Assembly: GCF_901827155.1 (NCBI RefSeq)
Contig: NZ_LR594659.1
Span: forward strand, 1,364,001-1,428,000
Length of the DNA stretch: 64,000 nt
Direction: 5' to 3'
Source of the DNA: Variovorax sp. PBL-H6
GTDB lineage: Bacteria; Pseudomonadota; Gammaproteobacteria; Burkholderiales; Burkholderiaceae_C
In this document: one piece after another, positions 48,754-56,559 of the stretch
Layout: each line of letters starts with the position of its first letter
Numbering within the stretch: the stretch's first letter is position 1
The notes under the pieces: generated by a model
Database searches by the model: none
Told to the model about the DNA's origin: nothing
The model's input: only the letters and a program-made list of their open reading frames with translations
Translations under genes and position numbers: made by a program

Positions 48754-50079
48754 TCAATGCTCGTGATGCAGGTAGCTCGCCTGCCGCGGCAGCCGCAAGC
48801 TCACCAGGAAGGCGATCACCATCATCACCGTGACATACCAGAAGAAGGCCGACTCGTGCCCCAGCGCCTTGAGCCCCAGGGCGACGTACTCGGCCGAGCC
48901 GCCGAAGATCGCATTGGCCACCGCATAGGCCAGCCCCACGCCGAGGGCGCGCACCTCCTGCGGGAACATCTCGGCTTTCACGATGCCGCTGATCGAGGTG
49001 TAGAAGCTCACCACGGCCAGCGCCAGGATGATGAGCGCGAAGGCCGCGACCGGGCTCGTCACGCGCTGGAGCGTCATGAGGATGGGCACCGTCGCGAGCG
49101 CCCCGAGCGCGCCGAAGAGCAGCATGTTGTTGCGCCGCCCGATGCGGTCCGACAGCGCGCCGAAGACCGGCTGCATGCACATGTAGACGAACAGGGCGCA
49201 GGTCATCACGTAGCTGGTCGTCTTGATCGGCAGGCCCACCGTGTTGACCAGGTACTTCTGCATGTAGGTCGTGAAGGTATAGAAGATCAGCGAGCCGCCG
49301 GCGGTGAAGCCCAGCACCGTGAAGAAGGCCGCCTTGTGGTGGCGGAACAGGCCCGCGAGCGTGCCGGCTTCCTTGTTCTCGCGGCTCTCGGAACTGGAGG
49401 TCTCGTGCAGCTGGCGGCGCAGCTGCATCGCGACGACGGCGGTGATCGCGCCGATCACGAAGGGAATGCGCCAGCCCCAGGCCCTGAGCTCCGCCTCGCT
49501 CAGCAATTGCTCCAGCACCACGATCACCAGCACCGCGAGCAGCTGCCCCCCGATCAGCGTGACGTACTGGAACGACGAGAAGAAGCCACGCTGGCCCTTG
49601 AGCGCCACCTCGCTCATGTAGGTGGCGGTGGTGCCGTACTCGCCGCCCACCGAAAGGCCCTGAAAGAGCCGCGCGACCAGCAGCAGCGTGGGCGCCCAGG
49701 CACCGATGCTGTCGTAGGTCGGCAGGCAGGCGATGGCCAGCGAGCCGGCGCACATCATGGTGACCGAGATCACCAGCGATGTCTTGCGGCCCTTGCGGTC
49801 GGCGATGCGGCCGAACAGCCAGCCGCCGATCGGCCGCATCAGAAAGCCGGCTGCGAACACGCCCGCGGTGTTGAGCAGCTGAACAGTGGGGTTGGATTTG
49901 GGAAAGAACGAGGAGGCGAAGTAGAGCGCCGAGAAAGCGTAGACGTAGAAGTCGAACCACTCGACCAGGTTGCCCGAGGAAGCACCGACGATGGCGAAGA
50001 CCCTGCGGCGCTTTTCCTCGGCGGTGTAGTGCGTTGCAGGCTGCTGGGCTGGGCTGGAAGCGGGCGTGGCTGCACTCAT
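48754..50079 (-). CDS. MFS transporter, metabolite:H+ symporter family (ProP/KgtP-like)
   Basis: A 441-residue 12-helix carrier. It has the family N-terminus [19 protein letters not shown], the loop 2-3 motif [14 protein letters not shown] and the second-half copy [13 protein letters not shown], with [20 protein letters not shown] as in dicarboxylate/betaine symporters. The ATG at 50079 is used and the first 25 residues are cytoplasmic. It is the last gene of the leftward 2-hydroxy-acid/arylmalonate cluster, 108 bases after the first hydroxy-acid dehydrogenase. The likely substrate is an organic acid used or made by that pathway. Confidence 0.9.
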   Translation of the reverse strand: MSAATPASSPAQQPATHYTAEEKRRRVFAIVGASSGNLVEWFDFYVYAFSALYFASSFFPKSNPTVQLLNTAGVFAAGFLMRPIGGWLFGRIADRKGRKTSLVISVTMMCAGSLAIACLPTYDSIGAWAPTLLLVARLFQGLSVGGEYGTTATYMSEVALKGQRGFFSSFQYVTLIGGQLLAVLVIVVLEQLLSEAELRAWGWRIPFVIGAITAVVAMQLRRQLHETSSSESRENKEAGTLAGLFRHHKAAFFTVLGFTAGGSLIFYTFTTYMQKYLVNTVGLPIKTTSYVMTCALFVYMCMQPVFGALSDRIGRRNNMLLFGALGALATVPILMTLQRVTSPVAAFALIILALAVVSFYTSISGIVKAEMFPQEVRALGVGLAYAVANAIFGGSAEYVALGLKALGHESAFFWYVTVMMVIAFLVSLRLPRQASYLHHEH

Positions 50080-50187
50080 GATTTCGCCTTGAGTGTTGTG
50101 ATGGCCCGATCGATTCTGCGCGGCAGCGTGCAGACGCGCTGTCGGCCGACGCCTCATCCAGGCTCGCCCGAATGGAACAAGGCTGTA

Positions 50188-51345
50188 TCAGAAAGTGCCC
50201 GGCAGCAGGATGCTCGAATCCACTTCGTCGATCTGCGTGCGTCCGCAGAAGGCCATCGTGAGGTCGAGCTCTCGCTGGAGGATCTGCAACGCGCGAGTCA
50301 CGCCGGCCTCGCCGAACGCGCCGAGGGCGTAGAGAAAGCTGCGCCCGATCAACGTGCCGCGCGCCCCGAGCGCCCGCGCCTTCAGCACGTCCTGCCCGCT
50401 GCGAATGCCGCCGTCCATCCAGACCTCGATCTCCGTGCCGACTGCCTCGGCGATGGCCGGCAGCGCCTCGATCGAGGAGGGTGCGCCGTCGAGCTGGCGC
50501 CCGCCGTGGTTCGAGACGATCAGCGCATCGGCACCGCTTGAAGCCGCCAGCCGTGCATCTTCCACGTCCAGGATGCCCTTGAGAATCAGCGGTCCGCCCC
50601 AGAGCTTCTTGATCCATTCAACATCGGCCCAGCTCAAGGTCGGGTCGAACTGTTCGGCCGTCCACGACGACAGCGACGACAGGTCCTTCACCCCCTTGGC
50701 ATGGCCGGCGATGTTGCCGAAGGTGCGGCGCTTCGTGCCCAGCATGCCCAGGCACCAGCGCGGCTTGGTCGCGAGATCGATGAGGTTCTTGAGCGTCGGC
50801 TTGGGCGGCGCCGTCAGTCCGTTCTTGATGTCCTTGTGCCGCTGGCCGAGGATCTGGAGGTCCAGCGTCAGCTGCAGCGCCGAGACGTTGGCGGCCTTGG
50901 CGCGCTCGATCAGCCGCTCGATGAAGTCGCGGTCGCGCATCACGTACAGCTGGAACCAGAATGGATGGCGGTCGGTGTTCTCGGCAATGTCCTCCAGCGA
51001 GCAGATGCTCATGGTCGACAGCGTGAACGGAATGCCGAAGGCCTTGGCCGCTCGCGCGCCCAGGATCTCGCCGTCGGCATGCTGCATGCCCGTGAGGCCG
51101 GTGGGCGCGATGGCCACCGGCATCGCCACCTCGTGGCCCACCATGGTCGTGCGTGTGGAGCGGCCTTCCATGTTCACGGCCACGCGCTGGCGCAGCTTGA
51201 TCTTCTGGAAGTCGGCCTCGTTCGCACGGTAGGTGCCCTCGGTCCACGCGCCGGAGTCGGCGTAGTCGTAGAACATGCGCGGCACGCGCGACTGGGCGAT
51301 CACTCGCAGGTCTTCGATGCAGGTGATCCGGGAAAGGTCGGGCAC
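50188..51345 (-). CDS. FMN-dependent alpha-hydroxy-acid dehydrogenase (copy 1)
   Basis: A 385-residue TIM-barrel flavoprotein oxidising an L-2-hydroxy acid to the 2-keto acid (lactate, glycolate and mandelate are family substrates). FMN and substrate residues are seen in PRMFYDYADSGAW, VAIAPTGLTGMQHADGE, SNHGGRQLDGAPSS (catalytic histidine and arginine) and DGGIRSGQDVLKA. The insert KPRWCLGMLGTKRRTFGNIA resembles the membrane-associating loop of LldD and mandelate dehydrogenase. The start is GTG at 51345, with AAGGAG seven bases upstream. It is a tandem paralogue of the next gene, 75 bases away. Confidence 0.92.
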   Translation of the reverse strand: MPDLSRITCIEDLRVIAQSRVPRMFYDYADSGAWTEGTYRANEADFQKIKLRQRVAVNMEGRSTRTTMVGHEVAMPVAIAPTGLTGMQHADGEILGARAAKAFGIPFTLSTMSICSLEDIAENTDRHPFWFQLYVMRDRDFIERLIERAKAANVSALQLTLDLQILGQRHKDIKNGLTAPPKPTLKNLIDLATKPRWCLGMLGTKRRTFGNIAGHAKGVKDLSSLSSWTAEQFDPTLSWADVEWIKKLWGGPLILKGILDVEDARLAASSGADALIVSNHGGRQLDGAPSSIEALPAIAEAVGTEIEVWMDGGIRSGQDVLKARALGARGTLIGRSFLYALGAFGEAGVTRALQILQRELDLTMAFCGRTQIDEVDSSILLPGTF

Positions 51346-51420
51346 TCGGGGTCTCCTTGTGGGGATGCGCTGGGGTCCTCGATTATCGGGGTGCATCCAC
51401 CCGGCACGCCTGTTGCTGCT

Positions 51421-52557
51421 CTACCCCAGCAGCACCCCCGCATCCACCTTCTCGATATCGGTGTGCCCGCAGAACGCCATCGTGAGGTCCAGCTCACGGT
51501 GGATGATCTGCAGCGCCCGCGTGACGCCCGACTCCCCCATTGCGCCCAGGCCGTAAAGCATCGAGCGGCCGATGTAGACGCCCCTGGCGCCGAGTGCGCG
51601 CGCCTTCAGCACGTCCTGGCCGCTGCGGATGCCGCCATCCATGTGCACCTCGATGCGGTGGCCCACGGCTTCGGCGATCCCGGGCAGCGCCGAGATGGAC
51701 GAGGGCGCGCCGTCGAGCTGGCGCCCGCCGTGGTTGGAGACGATCAGCGCATCGGCGCCCGAGTCGACGGCCAACCTCGCGTCCTCCACGTCCTGGATGC
51801 CCTTGAGGATCAGCCTTGCGCCCCAGCGCCGGCGGATCCAGTCGACGTCCGCCCATGAGAGCGTCGGATCGAACTGCTTGTTGGTCCACTCCGATAGCGA
51901 GCGCATGGTCTCGATGCCCTTCACATGGCCGAAGACGTTGCCGAAGTTGCGCCGCTTCGTGCCCAGCATGCCCATGCACCAGCGCGGCTTGGTGGCCATG
52001 TTGCCGAGGTTGGCAAGCGTCGGCCTGGGCGGCACCGACAGGCCATTGCGCAGGTCCTTGTGGCGCTGGCCGATGATCTGCAGGTCCAGCGTCAGCACCA
52101 GGGCCGAGCAGTTCGCGGCCTTGGCGCGATCGATCAGGCGTGCCATGAAGTCGCGGTCGCGCATCACGTAGAGCTGGAACCAGAACGGCGTGCTCGTTGC
52201 GGCCGCGATGTCCTCGATCGAGCAGATGCTCATGGTCGAGAGCGTGAAGGGGATGCCGAACTTCTCGGCAGCCCTGGCCGCCAGGATTTCGCCGTCGGCA
52301 TGCTGCATGCCCGTCATGCCGGTGGGCGCGATGGCCACCGGCATGGCAACCTCGGTGCCCGCCATCGTCGTGCGCGTGCTGCGCTGCTCGATGTTCACTG
52401 CCACGCGCTGGCGCAGCTTGAGGCGGTCGAAGTCGGCGGCGTTGGCGCGGTAGGTGCTTTCGGTCCAGGAGCCGGAGTCCACGTAGTCGTAGAACATGCG
52501 CGGCACGCGCTTCCTCGCGAGGACGCGCAGGTCCTCGATGCAGGTGATGACGCTCAT
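51421..52557 (-). CDS. FMN-dependent alpha-hydroxy-acid dehydrogenase (copy 2)
   Basis: A 378-residue paralogue of the preceding enzyme, sharing by eye well over two thirds of residues across the whole length. The key motifs are all kept: PRMFYDYVDSGSW, SNHGGRQLDGAPSS, DGGIRSGQDVLKA and the insert KPRWCMGMLGTKRRNFGNVF. Differences cluster around residues 115-125 (AAATSTPF against AENTDRHPF) and in the C-terminal third, which could shift substrate or enantiomer preference. It starts 8 bases after the Bug-type binding-protein gene ends, so those two are tightly coupled. Confidence 0.92.
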   Translation of the reverse strand: MSVITCIEDLRVLARKRVPRMFYDYVDSGSWTESTYRANAADFDRLKLRQRVAVNIEQRSTRTTMAGTEVAMPVAIAPTGMTGMQHADGEILAARAAEKFGIPFTLSTMSICSIEDIAAATSTPFWFQLYVMRDRDFMARLIDRAKAANCSALVLTLDLQIIGQRHKDLRNGLSVPPRPTLANLGNMATKPRWCMGMLGTKRRNFGNVFGHVKGIETMRSLSEWTNKQFDPTLSWADVDWIRRRWGARLILKGIQDVEDARLAVDSGADALIVSNHGGRQLDGAPSSISALPGIAEAVGHRIEVHMDGGIRSGQDVLKARALGARGVYIGRSMLYGLGAMGESGVTRALQIIHRELDLTMAFCGHTDIEKVDAGVLLG

Positions 52558-52565
52558 CCGGCTTG

Positions 52566-53549
52566 CTACTGCGAGCTGATCTTCTGTTCGCTGATCAGCT
52601 TGCCCCAGCGCGCCGACTCCTGCGCGATCGCCGTGGCCAATTGCGCTGAAGGCATGAAGTCCGGTACCGCGCCCTGCAGCGCGGCGGCCTGGGGCAGGTC
52701 GGGTGCGCCCATGGCGGTGCGTGCCGCTTCGCCCAGCTTGTCGACGACCGCAGCGGGTGTACCAGCGGGCGCCAGCAGGAAGAGCCTCGGCGCCACGTCC
52801 ACGCCGGGCACGGCGGTCGATAGCGCGGCAACGTCTTCAGCGCCCGGGAGCTTGTCGTTGCTCATCATCGCCAGCGCCCGCAGCTTGCCGCCCTTGGCCT
52901 GCGCCAGGCCGGCGGTCGCGCTGACCACGCCCAGCGGCACTTGGCCGCTGATCACGTCGGGCACGATCTGCGCGGCACCGCGGTAGGGGATGTGCAGCGC
53001 GAAGGTGCCCGACTGTCCCTTCAGCATCTCGAAGCCCAGGTGGTGCACCGTGCCCACGCCCGAGGTGGCGAAGGAATAGAAGCCGGGCCTGGCCTTGAGG
53101 GCCGCCACCAGCTCGCGCGGGTTCCTGGCGGGAAAGTCGTTGCCGGCCACGATCAGCAGCGGCGACTTGAACAGCCCCGCGACCGGCACGAAGCTCTTGA
53201 TCGGATCGAAAGTGAGCTTGGCCTGCATGTACTTGGCGATCAGCGTCGAGCTGTCGCCCAGCAGCAGCGTGTAGCCGTCGGGTGCGGCCTTGGCGACCGC
53301 ATCGCCGGCGATGACTCCGGCAGCCCCCGCACGGTTCTCCACCACCACCTGTTGGCCAAGCAGGGCGGACAGCCGCGGCGCGATCAGCCGTGCCATTGCA
53401 TCGACGCCGCCGCCGGCGGAGTAGCCCACCAGCAGGCGGATAGGGCGATCGGGGTAGGTGCCTTGCGCCGAGGCGAGGTTCGCGTGCCCGGCCAGCAGGG
53501 CGGCGCCGAGTGCGAGCAGCGCGCGGCGGTGGGGGGTGAATGGCTTCAT
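52566..53549 (-). CDS. Bug-family periplasmic solute-binding protein (TctC type)
   Basis: A 327-residue tripartite tricarboxylate transporter-type binding protein. A signal peptide covers about 1-28 (LLALGAALLAGHANLASAQG). The mature start YPDRPIRLLVGYSAGGGVDA and the VVENRAGAAGVIAGD segment are diagnostic of the Bug family, which binds carboxylates and other small acids with two ordered waters. No TctA/TctB membrane partners lie in the window, which is common for Bug genes. It lies 53 bases after the enolase-superfamily gene and 8 before the second dehydrogenase. Confidence 0.95.
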   Translation of the reverse strand: MKPFTPHRRALLALGAALLAGHANLASAQGTYPDRPIRLLVGYSAGGGVDAMARLIAPRLSALLGQQVVVENRAGAAGVIAGDAVAKAAPDGYTLLLGDSSTLIAKYMQAKLTFDPIKSFVPVAGLFKSPLLIVAGNDFPARNPRELVAALKARPGFYSFATSGVGTVHHLGFEMLKGQSGTFALHIPYRGAAQIVPDVISGQVPLGVVSATAGLAQAKGGKLRALAMMSNDKLPGAEDVAALSTAVPGVDVAPRLFLLAPAGTPAAVVDKLGEAARTAMGAPDLPQAAALQGAVPDFMPSAQLATAIAQESARWGKLISEQKISSQ

Positions 53550-53602
53550 CGTCTTGTCTCCGGAAATCTTGTGTGGACTCGTGTGATGCGTTTGGCGCGC
53601 GT

Positions 53603-54757
53603 TCAGGCCTTGCCGACGCCGCGCGAGCCTGGGCGCTTCGCCAGCTCGGCCACGCGCTCGCGGTTCGGCTCGAAGCCCAGGCCCGGCTTCTCGGGGAGCG
53701 CGAGCACGCCTTCGCTCGGCACCGGCAGATCATCGAACACCAGCTTGCAGCAGTCGACGGCCACCGAGTGGTATTCGACCAGCGAGCCGTTGGCCAGCCC
53801 CGCGTGCAGGTGCATGTTGTGGTGCGGCCAGGCGCCGCCGTTGGCGAAGCGCGCGTTGAAGGCTTGCGCCATGCCGGCAATCCGCAGGCACTGCGTGAAG
53901 CCGCCGGTGATGCAGGCGTTCGGCTGCACCACGTCCACGGCCTGCGCGACCAGCATGTCGCGGAAGCGGCTGGCCTGGCCTTCGTTCTGCCCCGCGGCGA
54001 GCGGGATCGATGTCTTGTGGCGCAGCTTCACCAGGTTGGGAATGTCGTTCTGCGAGACCGGCTCCTCGAAGAAGCTGATGCCGTATTCCTCGATGCGCTG
54101 CGCCAGCGAGAGCGCGTGGAAGTAGTCGAGGCTGCAGTTGGCGTCGATGTAGATCTGCACTTCGGGCCCCACCGCCTCGCGCACGGCGCGAATTCGCTGG
54201 ACGTCCTCGGCGATGAGCGTGTCCAGCGGGCGCGGCTCGTCGCGCCGCGCGAGGCCGTGGTGGCCCACGGTCATCTTCAGGCGCTTGAAGCCGCGCTCGA
54301 CCCAGCTCTGCGCCGCGGCGGCGAGCTCGTCGCGCTCGTAGAAGGCGAAGCCGAAGGTGGCATACACCGGCACCTCGGCGCGCGCGCCGCCCAGCAGGCG
54401 CCAGCAGGGCTGGCCCAGGGCCTTGCCTTTCAGGTCCCACAGCGCGAGGTCGAGCGCGGCGATGGCATGGCTGGCATAGCCTGATTGGCCGCGGGGCGTG
54501 AGCAGCCAATAGAGGCGCTCCCAGATCTGCTCGTGCCGCAGCGGGTCCATGCCGACCAGCGCATGGGCGACGATGTCGTTGACCACCGAGGCGATGACCT
54601 CCTCCTCGGTGATGGCGGTCATGCCGGTACCGACCAGGCCTTCGTCGGTCTCGACGTCGACGAGGCAAAGGGAGAGCGAGGTGGTCTTGCTGCGCCCCGC
54701 GACCTCCACCGAAACCGGCAGATGCAGGGGCGTGGCCGCGACGCGGGTGATCTTCAT
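53603..54757 (-). CDS. Enolase-superfamily enzyme (mandelate racemase/muconate lactonizing type)
   Basis: A 384-residue enzyme with the capping domain (about 1-125) and a TIM barrel. Metal ligands are visible: D205 (with N207) in YIDANCSL, E231 or E232 in FFEEPVSQND and E259 in GQNEG. At the usual K-x-K position the sequence is LKMTVG, so the first lysine (K161) is kept but the second is threonine (T163). The Asp that partners the catalytic His elsewhere is asparagine in VQPNACITGG (N280); a His pair follows in WPHHNMH (312-313). Racemase, dehydratase or an uncharacterised reaction are all possible. The ATG at 54757 is used. It lies 116 bases after the LysR gene. Confidence 0.88.
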   Translation of the reverse strand: MKITRVAATPLHLPVSVEVAGRSKTTSLSLCLVDVETDEGLVGTGMTAITEEEVIASVVNDIVAHALVGMDPLRHEQIWERLYWLLTPRGQSGYASHAIAALDLALWDLKGKALGQPCWRLLGGARAEVPVYATFGFAFYERDELAAAAQSWVERGFKRLKMTVGHHGLARRDEPRPLDTLIAEDVQRIRAVREAVGPEVQIYIDANCSLDYFHALSLAQRIEEYGISFFEEPVSQNDIPNLVKLRHKTSIPLAAGQNEGQASRFRDMLVAQAVDVVQPNACITGGFTQCLRIAGMAQAFNARFANGGAWPHHNMHLHAGLANGSLVEYHSVAVDCCKLVFDDLPVPSEGVLALPEKPGLGFEPNRERVAELAKRPGSRGVGKA

Positions 54758-54873
54758 GGGGGCGTGTCTCCTGGTTGGGGCGCAGTGTAGGAAGGCCGTC
54801 CCGAGCCTCACAAGCATCCGGCGCGAAGCCCGCTTTCGCGAAGCACGAAATCAGGGTTTGCCCAGGCTCACCG

Positions 54874-55761
54874 TCAGCGCAGCAGGAAGTCGATCAGCGT
54901 CAGCGTGGCCGGCGCGGGCTCCACGCCGCTGCGCAGCGCGATGCGGTGGGTGCGCGCGGCCCAGGCGTCCGTGAGCGGCACCGTGGCCAGCGGCAGGCTG
55001 GCGAGTTGCGGGCCCACCGCCTGCAGCGGAAGCACGGCGACGCCCAGGCCGCCCGCGACCATGCGGCAGACAGCATCGAAGCTGCGCATCTGCATGCGGA
55101 TCTTCAGCGCCTTGCCGGACAGAGAGGCCGAGCGCATCAACCGACTGGAGAGTGCGGTGCCGTCGTGCAGTGCAATGAACTGTTCGTCGAGTGCCTGCTC
55201 CAGCGCCAGCGGCGCGGTGCCGGCCAGCGCGTGGCCGGCCGGCACCACGAGCACCAGCGTGTCGGAGAAGCAGTCGGTGAGCGTGATGCCGTGCGGCGCG
55301 TGCGCCATGTCCACGATGCCGAGGTCGGCGCGCCCCTCGAGCAGCATCAGCGGGATGTCGAGGCTGCCGTGCTCCACGACATCGATGCGGATCAGCGGAT
55401 GCTCGCGCGCCATGCGGTCGAGCTTGGCGGGCAGTACTTCCAGCATGGCCGAGGTGTTGGCCGCCAGCCGCACGTGGCCTTGCAGGCCCTTCGCGTAGTC
55501 GTGCAGGTCGACCGAGAGCCGGTCCATGTCGACCAGGATCTCGCGGCCGCGCCGCACCAGCATCTGGCCCGCGGGCGTGAGCCGCACGCCACGGGAGGAG
55601 CGCTCGAAGACGCGCAGGCCGAGCGCTTCTTCCAGCGCCGTGATGCGCGCGCTCGCGGCCGCCACCGCAAGCTGCAGCCGGTCGCCGGCGGCGCTGATGG
55701 AGCCGAGCTCCGCTGCCGCGACGATCACGCGCAGCGTCGCGAGATCAAGCGGCTCGTTCAA
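54874..55761 (-). CDS. LysR-family transcriptional regulator
   Basis: A 295-residue regulator with the N-terminal winged helix (about 5-65, LATLRVIVAAAELGSISAAG then RVFERSSRGVRLTPAG) and a C-terminal effector domain with two lobes (HVRLAANTSAMLEVLP, LGIVDMAHAP, VLPLQAVG). The start is a TTG at 55761 that lies inside the last codons of the decarboxylase gene, overlapping by 17 bases. LysR genes usually diverge from their targets, but this one reads the same way as the gene before it and as the enolase, Bug and dehydrogenase genes after it. It most likely senses the pathway substrate. Confidence 0.92.
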   Translation of the reverse strand: MNEPLDLATLRVIVAAAELGSISAAGDRLQLAVAAASARITALEEALGLRVFERSSRGVRLTPAGQMLVRRGREILVDMDRLSVDLHDYAKGLQGHVRLAANTSAMLEVLPAKLDRMAREHPLIRIDVVEHGSLDIPLMLLEGRADLGIVDMAHAPHGITLTDCFSDTLVLVVPAGHALAGTAPLALEQALDEQFIALHDGTALSSRLMRSASLSGKALKIRMQMRSFDAVCRMVAGGLGVAVLPLQAVGPQLASLPLATVPLTDAWAARTHRIALRSGVEPAPATLTLIDFLLR

Positions 55762-56482
55762 GCGCGGTCTCGGGCGCGAACAGGCGGCCGTGGCCGGACG
55801 AAGCGGGGTCGAGGCCGGCTGCGCGCATCAGGTCCCAGAAGCCGGCGGGCGAGCTCGAAGTGACGGGCAAGCCGAGCTTGTTTTCAAGTGGCACGTGGAT
55901 GTCCAGCGTCAGCAGGCCGCCGCAGGAGATCAGCAAGCCCTGGGCCGAGCGGTCGGCTGCCACGGTGCGCTCGGCCAGCGCCATCAGCGTTTCGCCCGTT
56001 ACCTGGCCGACGGCTTCGACGCCCGTGATGGACAGGCCTTCGATATGCGTGACCGTGATGCCGCAACTGGCGAGATACGACACCAGCCGTTGGTTCAGCG
56101 TGTCGATGTAGGCGGTGGCGACCGCAACGCGCCGGATGCCGAGCGCGCGCAGGCTGTCGACGATGGCGTGGCTCATGGTGGTGCAGGGCAGGCCGGTGGC
56201 TTCCTGCATGCGATCGCGCAGCGCGTTGGTGAATTCGAGCCCGCGGTAGAAGCTGAGCGAGGTGCCCATCAGCGAGACGGCCTGGGCACCGGCGTCGCGC
56301 AGTTCGACCGCGAGTGCGAGGATGCGGTCGACCACCGTGTCGAAGCCCTCAGGCGAGATGCCCGGGATGCCGAGGCCGCGCGCGATGAAGCGCACGTCGC
56401 ACCCGCCGTAGAGTGCCTGCCCGTCGTTCGGGACGAGGCCTGCGGCGGGCGGCACGATGAGGCCGAGGGTGCTTGTCGTCAT
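55745..56482 (-). CDS. amdA: Arylmalonate decarboxylase
   Basis: A 245-residue cofactor-free decarboxylase of the Asp/Glu racemase fold that turns alpha-aryl-alpha-methyl or similar malonates into optically pure carboxylic acids. It matches the Bordetella enzyme throughout as I recall it: LIVPPAAGLVP near the start, SLMGTSLSFYRG, LPCTTMSHAIV, VATAYIDTLNQRLVSY, LLISCGGLLTLD and SSSPAGFWD. The dioxyanion-hole residues T74, S75, Y125 and the C187-G188 pair are present, and G73 stands where racemases and maleate isomerases have cysteine. This separates it from maleate isomerase and aspartate racemase. It is first in the leftward cluster, 77 bases after the phospholipase gene. Confidence 0.88.
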   Translation of the reverse strand: MTTSTLGLIVPPAAGLVPNDGQALYGGCDVRFIARGLGIPGISPEGFDTVVDRILALAVELRDAGAQAVSLMGTSLSFYRGLEFTNALRDRMQEATGLPCTTMSHAIVDSLRALGIRRVAVATAYIDTLNQRLVSYLASCGITVTHIEGLSITGVEAVGQVTGETLMALAERTVAADRSAQGLLISCGGLLTLDIHVPLENKLGLPVTSSSPAGFWDLMRAAGLDPASSGHGRLFAPETALERAA

Positions 56483-56559
56483 GTCGTGGTCTCCGGATGC
56501 TCGAGTGGTCTCAAGCGCCGGATTGTGCGGCAAGCGACGGCAGCCCCTGCCTCTCCGTT

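Noticed and set aside
55745..56482. Maleate isomerase or aspartate/glutamate racemase
   Set aside because: Those enzymes need two cysteines; here the first position is G73 in SLMGTS and only C187 is present, as in arylmalonate decarboxylase.
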